Below are positions 47,036 through 57,858 of a stretch of 64,000 bases of DNA, one piece after another (position 1 is the first letter of the stretch; each line of letters begins with the position of its first letter). Source of the DNA: Athripsodes cinereus (lineage: Eukaryota > Arthropoda > Insecta > Trichoptera > Leptoceridae); contig OX388325.1 of the NCBI GenBank assembly GCA_947579605.1, positions 12,147,572 to 12,211,571 on the forward strand, in the 5' to 3' direction. Position numbers and translations under genes: made by a program. Below the pieces are notes generated by a model that did not search any database, was not told the origin of the DNA, and saw nothing but the letters and a program-made list of their open reading frames with translations.

Positions 47036-47645
47036 GCGTGAAAAAGAGATAAAGTACCATAACACATGCTATCTCAGATAGTAAATTATTTCAAAGAAGA
47101 GCGTTGTCATGTAGGTATTATCTTTCCGACTGTCAGTATTGCAAAATCACTCAATATTGGGTGGAATGCCTAAAGAATACCTAATAATCAAAAAAACTGT
47201 TAGTGTCGTTTTTGTTATTATTTTGTCGTCTGACTTTCTTTTTTTTCTCTTATGGCATAACATCCTGCAAGGATGATTTGCGCAATCTGAAGGTTTGCCC
47301 TCCAAGCAAAAGCAAATCCATAGAAAAGACCACGTGACCTTTAATGGTCTATTGAATAAAAAATAGTTAATGAAAGTCGAGAAACAAAATAATGTCATTA
47401 TTGAATGTGTATTCTGTAATTGACTGTTTGATCCTTAAAACAATGTAAAAATAAAAACAATAGTCAACGTTACGACTGCACTAGTGGAATTTCATGTTTC
47501 ATAAGTCTTTATTGTTTATTAACAGTACTGGAGATCAGTTTGATCATTTTTTTTCTGGGTTTTAACACTATAAATAAATAAGATAAGAATCAAGAGACAG
47601 TTTTTTTCGCTATCATTTTCTTGATCACATAAAGTAAATATAGAT

Positions 47646-47909
47646 AAAAAAAAAAACAGCCAACAACGAGCTAACTGGATTGGCCACAACATCAGGCACC
47701 CAAGACTGCTCATCGCAATCGCAGAGGGTAGGACCGAAAGCACAAATGACAGAGGTTGACCGAGAGACGCTTACATGGACCAAATGAAGAGGGACATGAA
47801 CTGTGGCTCATACGTAGAACTGAAGAGACTGGCTGAGAATAGGGAGGAATAGAGAAGAAAGTCCAAACTCGTTGCAGACCAATCCAATAGATTGTAACTC
47901 ATTATATAT
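47646..47909 (+). mobile_element. Truncated non-LTR element with 10-bp target duplication
   Basis: AAATATAGAT is found on both sides (47636-47645 and 47910-47919). The insert encodes RANWIGHNIRHP and ends like the 13435 copy; two frame-breaking changes are seen. Confidence 0.85.
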
Positions 47910-48034
47910 AAATATAGATCAATGAGTCCCAAAGTGATCTATATCAAAGATAAAAATAATAGATTTTTCTCAGCTATCCAAACCAGATTTTCTAATGGCC
48001 GGATACTGTTTATGATTTCGTTTTTTGAGTTCGT

Positions 48035-48212
48035 CGGTAGCCTGGAGGTAGAGTCTCGGCCTCGTGAACAAGGGGTCCGTGGTTCGATACCAGGTGCCGG
48101 CAAACTCCCCTTTCACGACACAACCTTTTAGTAGCTTACTGTGAAAGGTGTATGAGGTTGTATTTGGGTTTATAACAAAAACCCAGATATATCTTTTTTA
48201 AAAAAAAAAAAA
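48035..48212 (+). mobile_element. tRNA-derived SINE (family 2)
   Basis: A-box-like GTAGCCTGGAGG and B-box-like GGTTCGATACC are followed by AACTCCCCTTTCACG, CCCAGATATATCTTTTTT and an A-tail. Confidence 0.72.
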
Positions 48213-48415
48213 TGATTAATAATAAAATATTCACGTAGATCGCTGCATGAGCGAGAGAAATAAATGTGTTATACTGTGGAACTGTAGAATGAATGTGGAG
48301 AGAGCGAAATTAGTGTTTATTTTTTATGATTTCCTAGAGTGAACCATAACTATATTAAGATAGGTTTTTGACAATACATAACCAAAGGTAACCCAGTTAT
48401 AAATACAGTCGATTC

Positions 48416-48866
48416 TGCTTAATTGGGACAGCCGCTTATTTGGGGCAAATCTCAAAGAACAGAAACCAATAGTAAATTTAAGATCACTATATTATGTTTC
48501 ACATATTCTCAAGAAAATGTACAAAGAATTTGATATGAAAGACTACGCTAAACACCATGAAAGCTCATTTTTAAGCTTCTAAGCAATATATTAATTAGTG
48601 AAAGTTAAACAGTGTTTCATTTTTTATTTTTTACTACCTAAATTTATGATAATTTGTATTACCTATAAGTAATTTACAGTTTCTAAAAGTTTATAAAATA
48701 AAATTATTGAAAAAAAAATATGCATTGTTTAATTGTATGCGTGTACTACTGGTTAATGGCTACAGTTGCCAAAACCAAATAAATGAATTAAAAAAAAATG
48801 TGAGATTTGTTTAATTGGGTCAAAATGCCCAAGTCCCGATGTGCCCCAATTAAGCGGAATCGACTG
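48416..48866. mobile_element. Tigger/pogo-like MITE, TA-flanked
   Basis: CAGTCGATTC(T/C)GCTTAATTGGG ends are inverted and flanked by TA (48414-48415, 48867-48868). 451 bp, no transposase. It lies just downstream of Siva exon 3. Confidence 0.75.
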
Positions 48867-48902
48867 TATTTAAAAAATGATAATCAAAAAAGTAATGCAT
48901 AC

Positions 48903-49060
48903 CATGGAAAACTACAGTTTGAGCATGTGAGCTTGTTACATTGTATACAGACAACAGAACAAGAAGAGCATTGTGGAGATTCACAATAGCCACAGGCCTC
49001 CCAAGGATCCGATGGTTGTATAGAGCAGACACTGCAAGGACGGACGTATGAAATAGGCTC
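48903..49060 (-). CDS. Siva-like exon 3 (Cys-rich)
   Basis: The acceptor is ATATTTCAG. Fifty-two codons carry ten cysteines as five CxxC pairs, matching the zinc-binding C-terminal domain of Siva. A donor GTATGC follows; a Tigger-like MITE begins 37 bases downstream. Confidence 0.75.
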
Positions 49061-52000
49061 CTGAAATATAAAAAATAAATTACATTCATTCATTCATTCA
49101 TATTATAACCACATTATTTTGCTTCAAGTGGAGTAGCCAGTAGACTAACTGAATGTGATAAACACACAAGTCGTCTTCTCTGTGTCAATCAAAGTAAAGA
49201 CATTTAGGATACGAAGCGGTACTTCTCATCACTACTTCATTGAAAATGCCAATTTGTAAGCGTTGGGACGTCTTTCTCACTTCTTTCCATTACATTTTGC
49301 AGAATGTCACATTGTGTAAAATTTTAATACAATGTTTTTAGTTTAAATAGTTTAATAAAGATATTGTTTTTTTTTTGAGTGTTAAATTATATTCAAACTA
49401 ATTAAAATTTACAAATTTAAAAACAAATGGATAAAATTTGTGACAAATAATAATACCTACAATTGGAACTCACATAATTGTTTCATATTTCAAATTTGTG
49501 ACAGTTACAAATGCATTCAAATTTCTTAATAGTTGAATTAAAATCATAAAATATATTAAAATCAGAAACTAAATAAAACTCAAAATGCGCCCTTGCGGTG
49601 GTTTGTACCACAAAACGGCGCTAAATAAATAGTCCAGATTCTTGTTGTTATTGTGTAAACTTTGTTCTCCAGTCGGACGTCTGATTGGTTTTGGTCATCT
49701 GCATGTTGTGCAGTAAAGTTTAAAAAATAATCAAGTTTAAAAAATATTAAATATTCTAAACACATATTTACGGATTACAAAAAATATTTATAATATAATA
49801 TTCCACATATCAATGATTTAAAGTACAAAAGACACAAGTCCACAGTTGACAGATTCAAGAAAACAGGTTTTCAAAGTTTGAGACTCTCAATTTATTAATC
49901 AACTAATTTTTAATTAATTCAGAAGACGTCCTCGATGGGCATGAGCTTTTTCAGAATTAAGAAAGTCAAGAAAACGGGTTTTCAAATTTTGAGATTCTCA
50001 ATTAATCAACTAATTTTTGATTAATCCAGAAGACGTCCTTGATGAACATGTGCTTTTTAAGAATTACGAAAGTTGATATAAATGCATTCTCAAATATCTT
50101 ATATGTGACATGTTACATTTGAATACAAAACAATGTTCATTTATCTATGAACATGTGGCATTTGGTTTTTATTAAATAATTTGATAATAGGAACATGGGG
50201 TCCGTGGTTCGATCCCAGGTACCGGCAAACTCCCCTTTCACGGCACAAGCTTTTAGCTTAGTGTGAAAGGTGTATAAGGTTATATTTGGGTTTATAACAA
50301 ACCCAGATATATCTTTTTAAAAAAAAAAAAAAAATATGTATTATTGGTAATTAATAGTAGTAGTAGTAGTTCTCAGGACATAGAAGACGTTGCGACTGAT
50401 CTTGTACATATATTATTAACTCGTTTTACTTAACCCATTTCTTCCCAACGTTGCGTTCACGCAACACTAAGTTTAACTTACAAAATGCAGTCAAAACGAA
50501 TTAATTTCACTAATCTCATTATGCATATTATGTTTAAAAGCATTCATTAGCTCTTGTTTATGTGTTTGTAATTTTAAAATACCAAAACGAGTTTTTTTTC
50601 TATATTTTTCAATAATTTATTTCAAGTGCTAAAATATATTTAATTGGAATGATATTTTCATATTTCTATCTGCTATATATGCAAAATGGATATGGATATT
50701 TTTTTTTTTATGTTGAACTGCGACACAGCAGTGAATGATTTATGTATATGTTGCGTATACGCAACGTTGGGAATTCTGTATATTTGTAGAATATTTGGTG
50801 TTTATAAATTATTGTGTAAGTACCTACATAAGTAAACCTTTGTAAGTACATTATTTTATAATAATATTATTTATTAAGACTCGTATTTATTATATTAAAA
50901 AAAAATTAAAACTATTTTGCATTTCTAGAATGCATTTTTTGCCTTATTTTTAAAATAAAATATGACTTTCTTCAAGAAGAATTTTCATTTGGAGTGTTTT
51001 TCAAAATTTCATGAGTAATTTCCCAACTTTTCTTTAGTTTTATTCATTAAATACGCACTTATTTTAAATTTTGAACAAATAAAAGCAAGTTATAGATAAT
51101 TTTCAAAGATTTTATTTTACCGGAGAACTCCCAACGTTGCGTCAACGCAAAATTATGTGCGGTGTAAACGACAATACATAATGCTATTTTTTTTTTACAA
51201 TTTTATTTCAATTATATTAAAGAGAAAAATATGAAAAAATTGCATATTTTTTCACGATTTCTAACCTTGGGAAGAAATGGGTTAAATATTGGACATGTGT
51301 CTATTGTGCTTGAAACTGTTGATATATCATTTCATAAAGATAGAATTATTGGTAACTCACAATTGAAACATGTCCACTCTTTTGTAAACATCCATTCTTT
51401 CCAAAAAATGTCTGCTTCAGTTGTTTCTTGCTACCAACGACACCAGTCAGTTGTGTACCCCTGCTGTCAATACTACAATTGAAATAATTTGGCACCTCTG
51501 GTAGACCTCTTGTTGTAATGTCATTCGCCATTGTGATATTGTCATTGAGAGGAGGAATTTTCTGATTGGCTGCTTCGAATAACATTCCGATTGTTTTGTC
51601 TATGGTAAAAATGTTATTTGTGTTATTTCTTCTTTGCTTATATCACTCAATTTATTTAGTATTTTCGGTCAAATTTCATATAAGATGAACACATCAAAAT
51701 TAAATTTATGAATTTTCTACTTATAGTCACGTGATTATATAATTTTGAATTAACAAGAAATGATATGACAATGAAATGACTGTCAATAAATGTGCTTTTG
51801 CATAAAAAGCACCAGACTAACTCTAAACTAATTTACAAATCAGTCAAACGTAAAAATTTAAGTATACTTGTGAAATGTTGAACGCTTACGAGAAATGTAA
51901 ATAATTATGTGCTTAAAAAAATTCACAAAATTCTACCAGATTCTTATTCTCCAGGAAAAATACTACATATCTACATAAAAATAATTCTAAATAATCAATG

Positions 52001-53719
52001 TTTAGATGCATTCACTTGTTCTGACAAATTTCCGTATTATTATCCAATAAATTTCAACACATTGCAAAATAACATGCATAGATGATTCACACAGATCGAG
52101 CTAGTTCCAAATTTAGATGAATCTTGTATCATGGGTACCATTGCTCGATTATGCATATTCAAAAAGAGACATGTGCGCACATTTTTATTTAGGCGTACTC
52201 TTTTAAAAGTGTTCATTAGGGCATTAAAATTGTAGTTTGGACTTTTTATTGGCATGTGATATTATTCTTTAAATATTGAATTTTAATATTTGATACAAAG
52301 AATCACTTTATAAAATGGTTATGATGTCATTATAAGCAGTTTATTCTGGAAATGTCAAAACATTATGAATTCTTCTTCTTCTAAGTCGGTCCCTCAATGC
52401 TGAGGATCGTGACCACCATTACCCCAACCAAGCCTTTGAGTCACGAGGTCCCGGGTTTGATTCCCGGCCAGGGCAAAATGAAGAATGACATTTTTCAAAT
52501 TGTTCTGGGTCTGGGTGTTACATGTATATGTGTTCAGTGCATTGTATATATGTGTACCGTCGCGTTAGTACCCATAATACAAGAGTCACATCTAGTTTGG
52601 GACTAGCTCGGTCTGTGTGAATTGTCTATACATGTTAAAAAAAAAAAAAAAAAAAAAGCGACAAGCTCCTCCACCGTGCCCTGTCCTCCGCCTGCCTAAA
52701 TGCCTCATACACTGTACCCCCTGCAGCATCTCTCACATGATCTGATCATCTTGTCGGTATTCGGCCTCTGCTTCTTCTTCCTTCGACTCCACCAGACAAA
52801 ATATTTTTTTCCAGATTGTCTGGCTCACGTCTTATAATATGTCCGAAAAAGCTTAATATACGTCTCTGATATATTACAGACAGTCGAGTCTTTATCTGGA
52901 GCTCAGTCAAGATTGACACATTCGTTCTGTGGGCCGTCCATGGTATGCGTAGCAACTTTCTCCAACACCACATCTCGAAAGCATCTATTCTGTGTCTTTC
53001 ATTGACTCTTAACGTCCATGTTTCAGCACCATAAAGGAAAATGGAGAGGACCAGAGTTTCAACCAATCTTGGTGGTTTTCGATATACCTCGATCACGCCA
53101 AACCCTGTCCAAACGGTTCACATGTCCCTTTTTGAATGGCAGCGTACACACAGCTGGATGCTAACTTATGAATATGCAACAACAATATGCAAGTTTTCTT
53201 ATACATGCTAATAAGAGGAAGCCATCGAATACCTGCCTTTTAAGTAGCACTGGAAAAGTAACAGAAAAGAGTGTAAGACCTGCTCTTTGCCAAACATTCT
53301 AGGGGACGTTTTTTTTATTTGTAACAAGTTGGACATTAGTTTTTGTTATAACAAGTCATTCAATTTGTACCTCACCCTCCATGTTCTGCCAAAACATTGT
53401 AATTTCAACATAATTGTATTCAAGATTGTTATTTTGTGATTCAATCTGAGTTCAAAATAAGTATTAAAATAAATACATAAATTAATTAGAGATTGAACCC
53501 ATATGTGTCCATGTTATGCAAATTCATTTTATTTGGTAATAAATCTAACTTATTTATAGTAGAACTTTGTGTTAATTTAATCAATGATGATTTTATGAAG
53601 AACTTACCATAAATTGATTTCATTTTTTCTTCATTATTATTATTTAAATGTTTGATCCCCACATGCACTTTAATTTGTGGTTCAAAATCGTCGAAATATG
53701 GATTACGTCGTTTGGTCAT
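48903..53719 (-). CDS. Siva-like apoptosis regulatory protein, three coding exons (3' end not found)
   Basis: Exons 53719-53608, 51599-51361 and 49060-48903 join in phase (1, 0) with GT/AG borders and give 169 residues plus two bases; vertebrate Siva is about 175 long. The N-terminus MTKRRNPYFDDFEPQIKVHV and the KTIGMLFEAAN helix resemble the Siva start. The third exon is a zinc-binding Cys cluster (CSVC, CGYC, CSSC, CIQC, CSNC) like the Siva C-terminus. By family knowledge Siva is a small pro-apoptotic adaptor in nucleus and cytoplasm. The final exon after the GTATGC donor at 48902 was not found; reading through would add WYALLF and a stop. Intron 2 holds a piggyBac-like MITE. Assignment rests on remembered family features, not on a search. 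Confidence 0.72.
50190..50335 (+). mobile_element. tRNA-derived SINE (family 2), truncated
   Basis: Begins at GGGTCCGTGGTTCGATCCC and shares the ACTCCCCTTTCACGGCAC and CCCAGATATATC blocks and the A-tail. It lies in Siva intron 2. Confidence 0.75.
50434..51281. mobile_element. piggyBac-like MITE in Siva intron 2
   Basis: CCCATTTCTTCCCAA and its complement are flanked by TTAA at 50430-50433 and 51282-51285, the hallmark of piggyBac. The 848-bp interior has no transposase but holds three copies of a TTGCGTNNACGCAA-type palindrome next to CCCAACG blocks. The right end is 80 bases from Siva exon 2. Confidence 0.8.
51361..51599 (-). CDS. Siva-like exon 2
   Basis: The acceptor is TTTACCATAG and the exon completes an Asp codon with exon 1, giving YDKTIGMLFEAANQ across the junction. 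It encodes 80 residues and ends at GTGAGT in phase 0. It covers the family's long variable middle. Confidence 0.72.
52371..53117 (-). pseudogene. LINE tail (GAA)n, inserted in a MITE and hosting a SINE
   Basis: The - strand encodes LVLSIFLYGAETWTLRVNER, AFEMWCWRKLLRIPW and LSFFGHIIRREPDNLEKNIL, then reaches a TTAGAAGAAGAA tail. It splits a MITE (52150-52370 plus 53118-53145) and is itself split by a SINE at 52433-52658. Confidence 0.82.
52433..52658 (+). mobile_element. tRNA-derived SINE, 5'-truncated, A21 tail
   Basis: Begins inside the tRNA-like head, contains the B box GGTTTGATTCCC and ends in 21 A. AAGC may be duplicated on both sides. Same family as 40722-40960. Confidence 0.8.
53608..53719 (-). 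CDS. Siva-like exon 1
   Basis: ATG at 53719 is followed by 37 codons and one base, ending at a GGTAAGTT donor. Upstream on the - strand lies a 56-bp segment (53890-53946) also found in a MITE at 1300-1355. Confidence 0.75.
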
Positions 53720-54073
53720 TGTTATAATTAACTATTAATAATTTTTTAGTATTATTTTATCAATATTAAACAAACATTGAAGCAAAACTATCACAAAATA
53801 TCGCAACAATACACAATAATTTATTTGACAGCGGTCACTTTGCCGCCTAGAAAAAAAGTGTGACATTGACAGATAAAATGTTGCCAGATTAAACACTCGC
53901 GATCTCAATCTCGACGTCCGCCATTTTGGAAACAACGTCAAAATCGGCTTGACCAGATTTGGTAGTATCCTACTTTTCTGGTAGTTTTCGAGGCATTGTC
54001 AGCAGTGTTTAGTAGTATTTAATTCTTTGGTAGATTTTGGTATTTTCTATTTTCATGAACTCAAAACAGCTTA

Positions 54074-54588
54074 AGTAGCATTCACACTGCTTCACTTTGG
54101 ATGATCATCCAGAGATTGCCTAAATCATTCGCAAACGAGTGGATGGCCTTGAGAAAAATAGAATAGAATAGATCATCCAGAGTGTCAGGGTCAAACCTGT
54201 TCATCGAAAGTGAACACGTCTGTTCACACTTGTTCATCCTATGCTCTCACTGCCATGTCAACACTCTCACTCATGTTGTATGTAGTTTGACGTATTTTCG
54301 TATAAAAATAATTAAACAAATTCATAAATGAAAAATAACACTTACAATAAATTAATATAGCTTTCGACTGCATAATAATTTTGTACATGATTCTGACATT
54401 CAATACAAATTCATAGAGAATCAAACAAATAATAAGATAAAACTTGTTTATGGTGGTTTCAGTGAAAGGTCCTTTCAGTGGTAATCTCTTTCCTCCGTCA
54501 TCACTAGTAATCACTATTGATGAAACGCCTATTCACACACCTGTTCATCTTGGAGGTTTATCCGGAGTGAACAAATGTGAACGACCCT
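54074..54588. mobile_element. Harbinger-like MITE, copy 3, with nested retroposon
   Basis: Flanked by TTA (54071-54073, 54589-54591), in the same orientation as copy 2. A 56-bp insertion at 54115-54170 interrupts the left arm. Confidence 0.78.
54115..54170 (+). mobile_element. 56-bp truncated retroposon with 12-bp target duplication
   Basis: GATCATCCAGAG is present once before (54103-54114) and once after (54171-54182) but only once in sister MITEs. The insert ends in AATAGAATAGAATA, like RTE tails elsewhere in the window. Confidence 0.8.
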
Positions 54589-55279
54589 TTAGTCGGTAGA
54601 TAATGTATTTGGGAAAAGTACCCGATACTTAATACTAGAGTCGATACAAATCGGAGGAGGAGGCCAATGAGACGCAAAAAAACCGAAAGAACATTTTGTT
54701 GAATATATTTCTTTTCCTTGTTCATACCTACAGATAAACACTGAACAAAAAAGCATCTAGAAAAGCTATAATAATTTGATAAAACAAACTGACTTAAAAA
54801 TAAAAATCGATTGACCATGTATGTCACTCCATAACTTGAGAACGGCTGAGCCGAATTGGCTAATTCTTTTTTTGTTGTGTTCGTAATTATCAGGAGAAAT
54901 CCAACGGAATAATCGGAAAGAATTTTTGTATGAAAATGACGTTTGTTGAGTTCAAAAAAACAAAATGGAGAATAACACAAAATCAACGATGAAATTTTTT
55001 TATAGATTGACCTATTATTAGAATAATTTTGTGTACATTTTCAAATTAGAACCGTTATCCATACAATTTAACATCTGTGGTTCCAAAATTTCAATTTTGA
55101 AAAAATTATGAAAAGAATTTTTATAAATTTAAAATGAATTAGTAGGTATCTATACCTAAAAAATAAATTAGTACCTACATATATTACGTACAGGAGATAA
55201 TTTATAAACAAATCTGAGTTAAATATAATTGTTCAACACAATTTTTTTTTTTTTACACTATACCATTGATTCCCAAAGT

Positions 55280-55320
55280 GGTCCAGGTGGATCCCCAGAG
55301 ATGGGGATCCACCTGGACTC
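55280..55320. repeat. 16-bp-arm hairpin
   Basis: GTCCAGGTGGATCCCC and its complement flank AGAGAT, next to a CCCAAAGTGG motif seen in hAT-type ends. Confidence 0.7.
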
Positions 55321-55884
55321 GACGGGGGTCTACGATGGTGTGACAAAAAAATGGCAGTGCACGAATACATGAGTCGTCGAGTTGCAAAACCCGCTCTAGA
55401 TTAAAGTATCGATTTCGAGTAATAGGTGAATAACTATTTGGAATGTAAATAAAATATGAAAGTGGTATGTTTTGCATTGGATGTCTTGAGAAGCAAGAAA
55501 TAATATTAAATACATATTAATTTATATCTTTAATGTCGTCAAGGATTAAATATTATTGATTGAATTGTGCGCAGAGCGGGTTTTGACACTCGCCGCTTAT
55601 CAGAGCGGTTTTTGAAGCACACTTTACTAAATAGAGCGGGATTTGACAGTAACTATTAGAATGGTTAAATGAATCAAAACCAGTGGTGGGTATTTTTATA
55701 TTTTTGTTTTATTATATAAAAATAGTAAAATCCTAATATCGGTCTTACTTACTGTTTGTGACTTGACTACAATCCGACGATAAGTCAGTTTCAGCAATGC
55801 AACAAACTGGGTAGCGTAGGATTATATGTATTTTTATTTTTTTTATTTATTCATTTCCATAATACAATACAAAGTAATTCATAG

Positions 55885-56220
55885 TTAAAGTATCGGATAT
55901 TCGGTAAAAGCACGATATTGACATAAACAATAGTCGGTACAAATACCCAGTACATTGTAGAAAAAGGTACTGTGAGAAAATATTCTTTAAGAAAACCGAG
56001 GAGTTTTTGAATTATTTCAAACTCCTATACTATTTTAAAAATTCGGCGACGGAGGGGTAGAAATTTAAACGCGTAATGTTTTTAAAGTAAACAATATTCG
56101 GTACAAATACCCGTTACATTGTAGAAAAAGGTACTGTGAGTAAATACTCTGTAAGAAAACCGAGGAGTTTTTGAATTATTTCAAATTCCTATACCATTTC
56201 CAAATTTTTGCCAGTAGTCT
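55885..56220. repeat. Fragments of the CGAGGAGTTTTTGAAAT repeat family
   Basis: Two tandem copies, each with TACATTGTAGAAAAAGGTAC and AAAACCGAGGAGTTTTTGAA. Other short pieces lie near 4490-4600, 21280-21370, 36000-36058, 36530-36600, 45300-45450 and 54590-54660. Confidence 0.6.
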
Positions 56221-56540
56221 ATGAGAAAAAAAAGTTTAGGAACCTCGGGAGTTTGTAAAGAGATTAAAAATAATATAAATCACTAATTGATTGATAGGCG
56301 GTACGAAGTTCGCTGGGTCAACAAGTATGAAATAAAAATACCAAAATAGAATAATTATGTATAATTTAATTTGATTTTTTAAATAGTTTTTAAATATAAA
56401 ATATCTACTCATAAATAATCGCTACATTACATTGCATTATAAAAATCATAAAAAATATACTTAACCGTAATTTTTATGTGATATAATATTTTTCTAATAA
56501 ATCAAATGTTTTTGCGTTAACACTTTGGAAATTCATTATA

Positions 56541-56684
56541 ATTAAAATGATTTTAAAACACTGTATACTTTCCAAATTAAATTTATTCACCTCAAACGTT
56601 TTCGCCAAGAGAAGCCTTGGCGAAAACGTTTGAGGTGAATAAATTTAATTTGGAAATTATACAGTGTTTTAAAATCATTTTAAT
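56541..56684. repeat. Near-perfect palindrome from fused Penelope-like ends
   Basis: Arms of about 70 bp meet at GCCAAG-AGAAG-CCTTGGC. Each arm carries the 3' half of the hammerhead (CTTGGCGAAAACGTTTGAGG) but the CTGATGA half is missing, so no ribozyme forms. Confidence 0.7.
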
Positions 56685-56849
56685 AATAAAATTTAACTTT
56701 TTATATATAAACTTATAAACTAATAAAGAAACTTACAGCAATAATAATAATAATCACTTAAAATAAAAAAAATTAACATGAGTCATAAAAAATGCTATTA
56801 TAACAAATTATGCTTAAACAATGGATAAACAAAAATTTATTGCCTAAAA

Positions 56850-56932
56850 GTGAACGTATGTGAACGACCCTTTAAGGGTCGTTCACATACGTTCTGGATG
56901 ATCATCCAAAGTGAAGCAATGTGAATGCTACT
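56850..56932. repeat. Fused MITE ends forming a 43-bp palindrome
   Basis: An end of the Harbinger-like family in reverse orientation meets a 58-bp remnant (56875-56932) holding both ends with no interior. The junction GAACGACCC|TTTAA|GGGTCGTTC is a perfect palindrome extending to GAACGTATGTG. TTA lies on both sides of the remnant. Confidence 0.7.
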
Positions 56933-57222
56933 TTAGAGAGATCTTTAGCTAATAAAATATCCCATACAATATTTCATCATAATATAAAATGTTACAAACG
57001 TTCCCGCAATGTGGTTGTCCTTGGTACTTATCTCTTTATAATAAAAGTAACATTTTTAAGCGTTCTGGTCATAACATAAGTTTTGTTTGTTTCATGTATT
57101 ATTTAAATATTTAAACTTGTATTAGTGTTTATATTCTTTTTATCTGATTGTTTATACTAGTGCTTACCTGTTAGAAATTGATTGGTAGTACATATGTTAT
57201 TTCTTTTTCTTGTTGTATACCT

Positions 57223-57715
57223 GGGCAGCGTTCATAGAGTCGTCGAGTGATCACTCGACGACGCTCCAACCGTTCACGCGCCCGGCGCGAGTCACCCGAC
57301 GACTCGCACTTTCGCGTTCAGGATGTCGTCGGGCGTACAACCGAACAACCGAATTCATAGCAGGGTGATTATCGCTCTGACAGTTAACTTGACGTTTGAG
57401 TGATGATGGCTGTCAAAACAATTGCGAAGTTAATCGTAATTATGGTGTATTCTTGTCGTATACAATTTTTCAACATAGAAAATCATATTTTTTTAGTTAT
57501 AGAAGTGAAATGGAAGAGAAATTAAAATAGTTAGTGCAGATTTTTCAGATCGCGAATGAATCTTGCGAAAATGGCGCCATTACAATGACATTTGGATCAT
57601 AAAACGCTCAAAGTTGTTCACGATATCCGGGGTGACATTCGCCACTCACTGCAACTTCATGGTCGCTCAGGTCACTCGACGTCGAGCGATATTCATGCTA
57701 TCGTGAACCCAGCCC
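57223..57715. mobile_element. MITE inserted at the 5' border of the LTR retrotransposon
   Basis: The ends pair imperfectly: GGGCAGCGTTCATAG on the left and, on the opposite strand, GGGCTGGGTTCACGATAG on the right, followed inward by CGTCGAG-type blocks. It is about 493 bp, GC-rich at the ends, without a gene. The right end abuts the LTR; the left flank ends ATACCT. Confidence 0.65.
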
Positions 57716-57841
57716 TGTGGTAGCAGTGATTGTATGAAGGGGATAGGGGGGAAGAGGGGCGAGGCTGTGTGCGCGAGACAGTTGAGTCAGTCGTGCTTGG
57801 GATGTCGTGGTGAGTGTGTGTTTAGAAACGTTAATACTACA
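57716..57841 (+). repeat. 5' LTR
   Basis: 126 bp, beginning TGTGGTAGCAG and ending AATACTACA. It is G-rich and lacks a clear TATA box or AATAAA. Its first base touches the end of a MITE. Confidence 0.9.
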
Positions 57842-57858
57842 AGCTATTTCGGCGCAAA

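Noticed and set aside
47147..47340. Candidate missing Siva exon on the minus strand
   Set aside because: LLLLGGQTF looks superficially Siva-like, but the position and phase do not fit after exon 3 and exon 2 already supplies that segment.
47519..47640. Candidate last Siva exon (DQENDSEKNCLL)
   Set aside because: No acceptor in the correct phase is present and joining would create an immediate stop.
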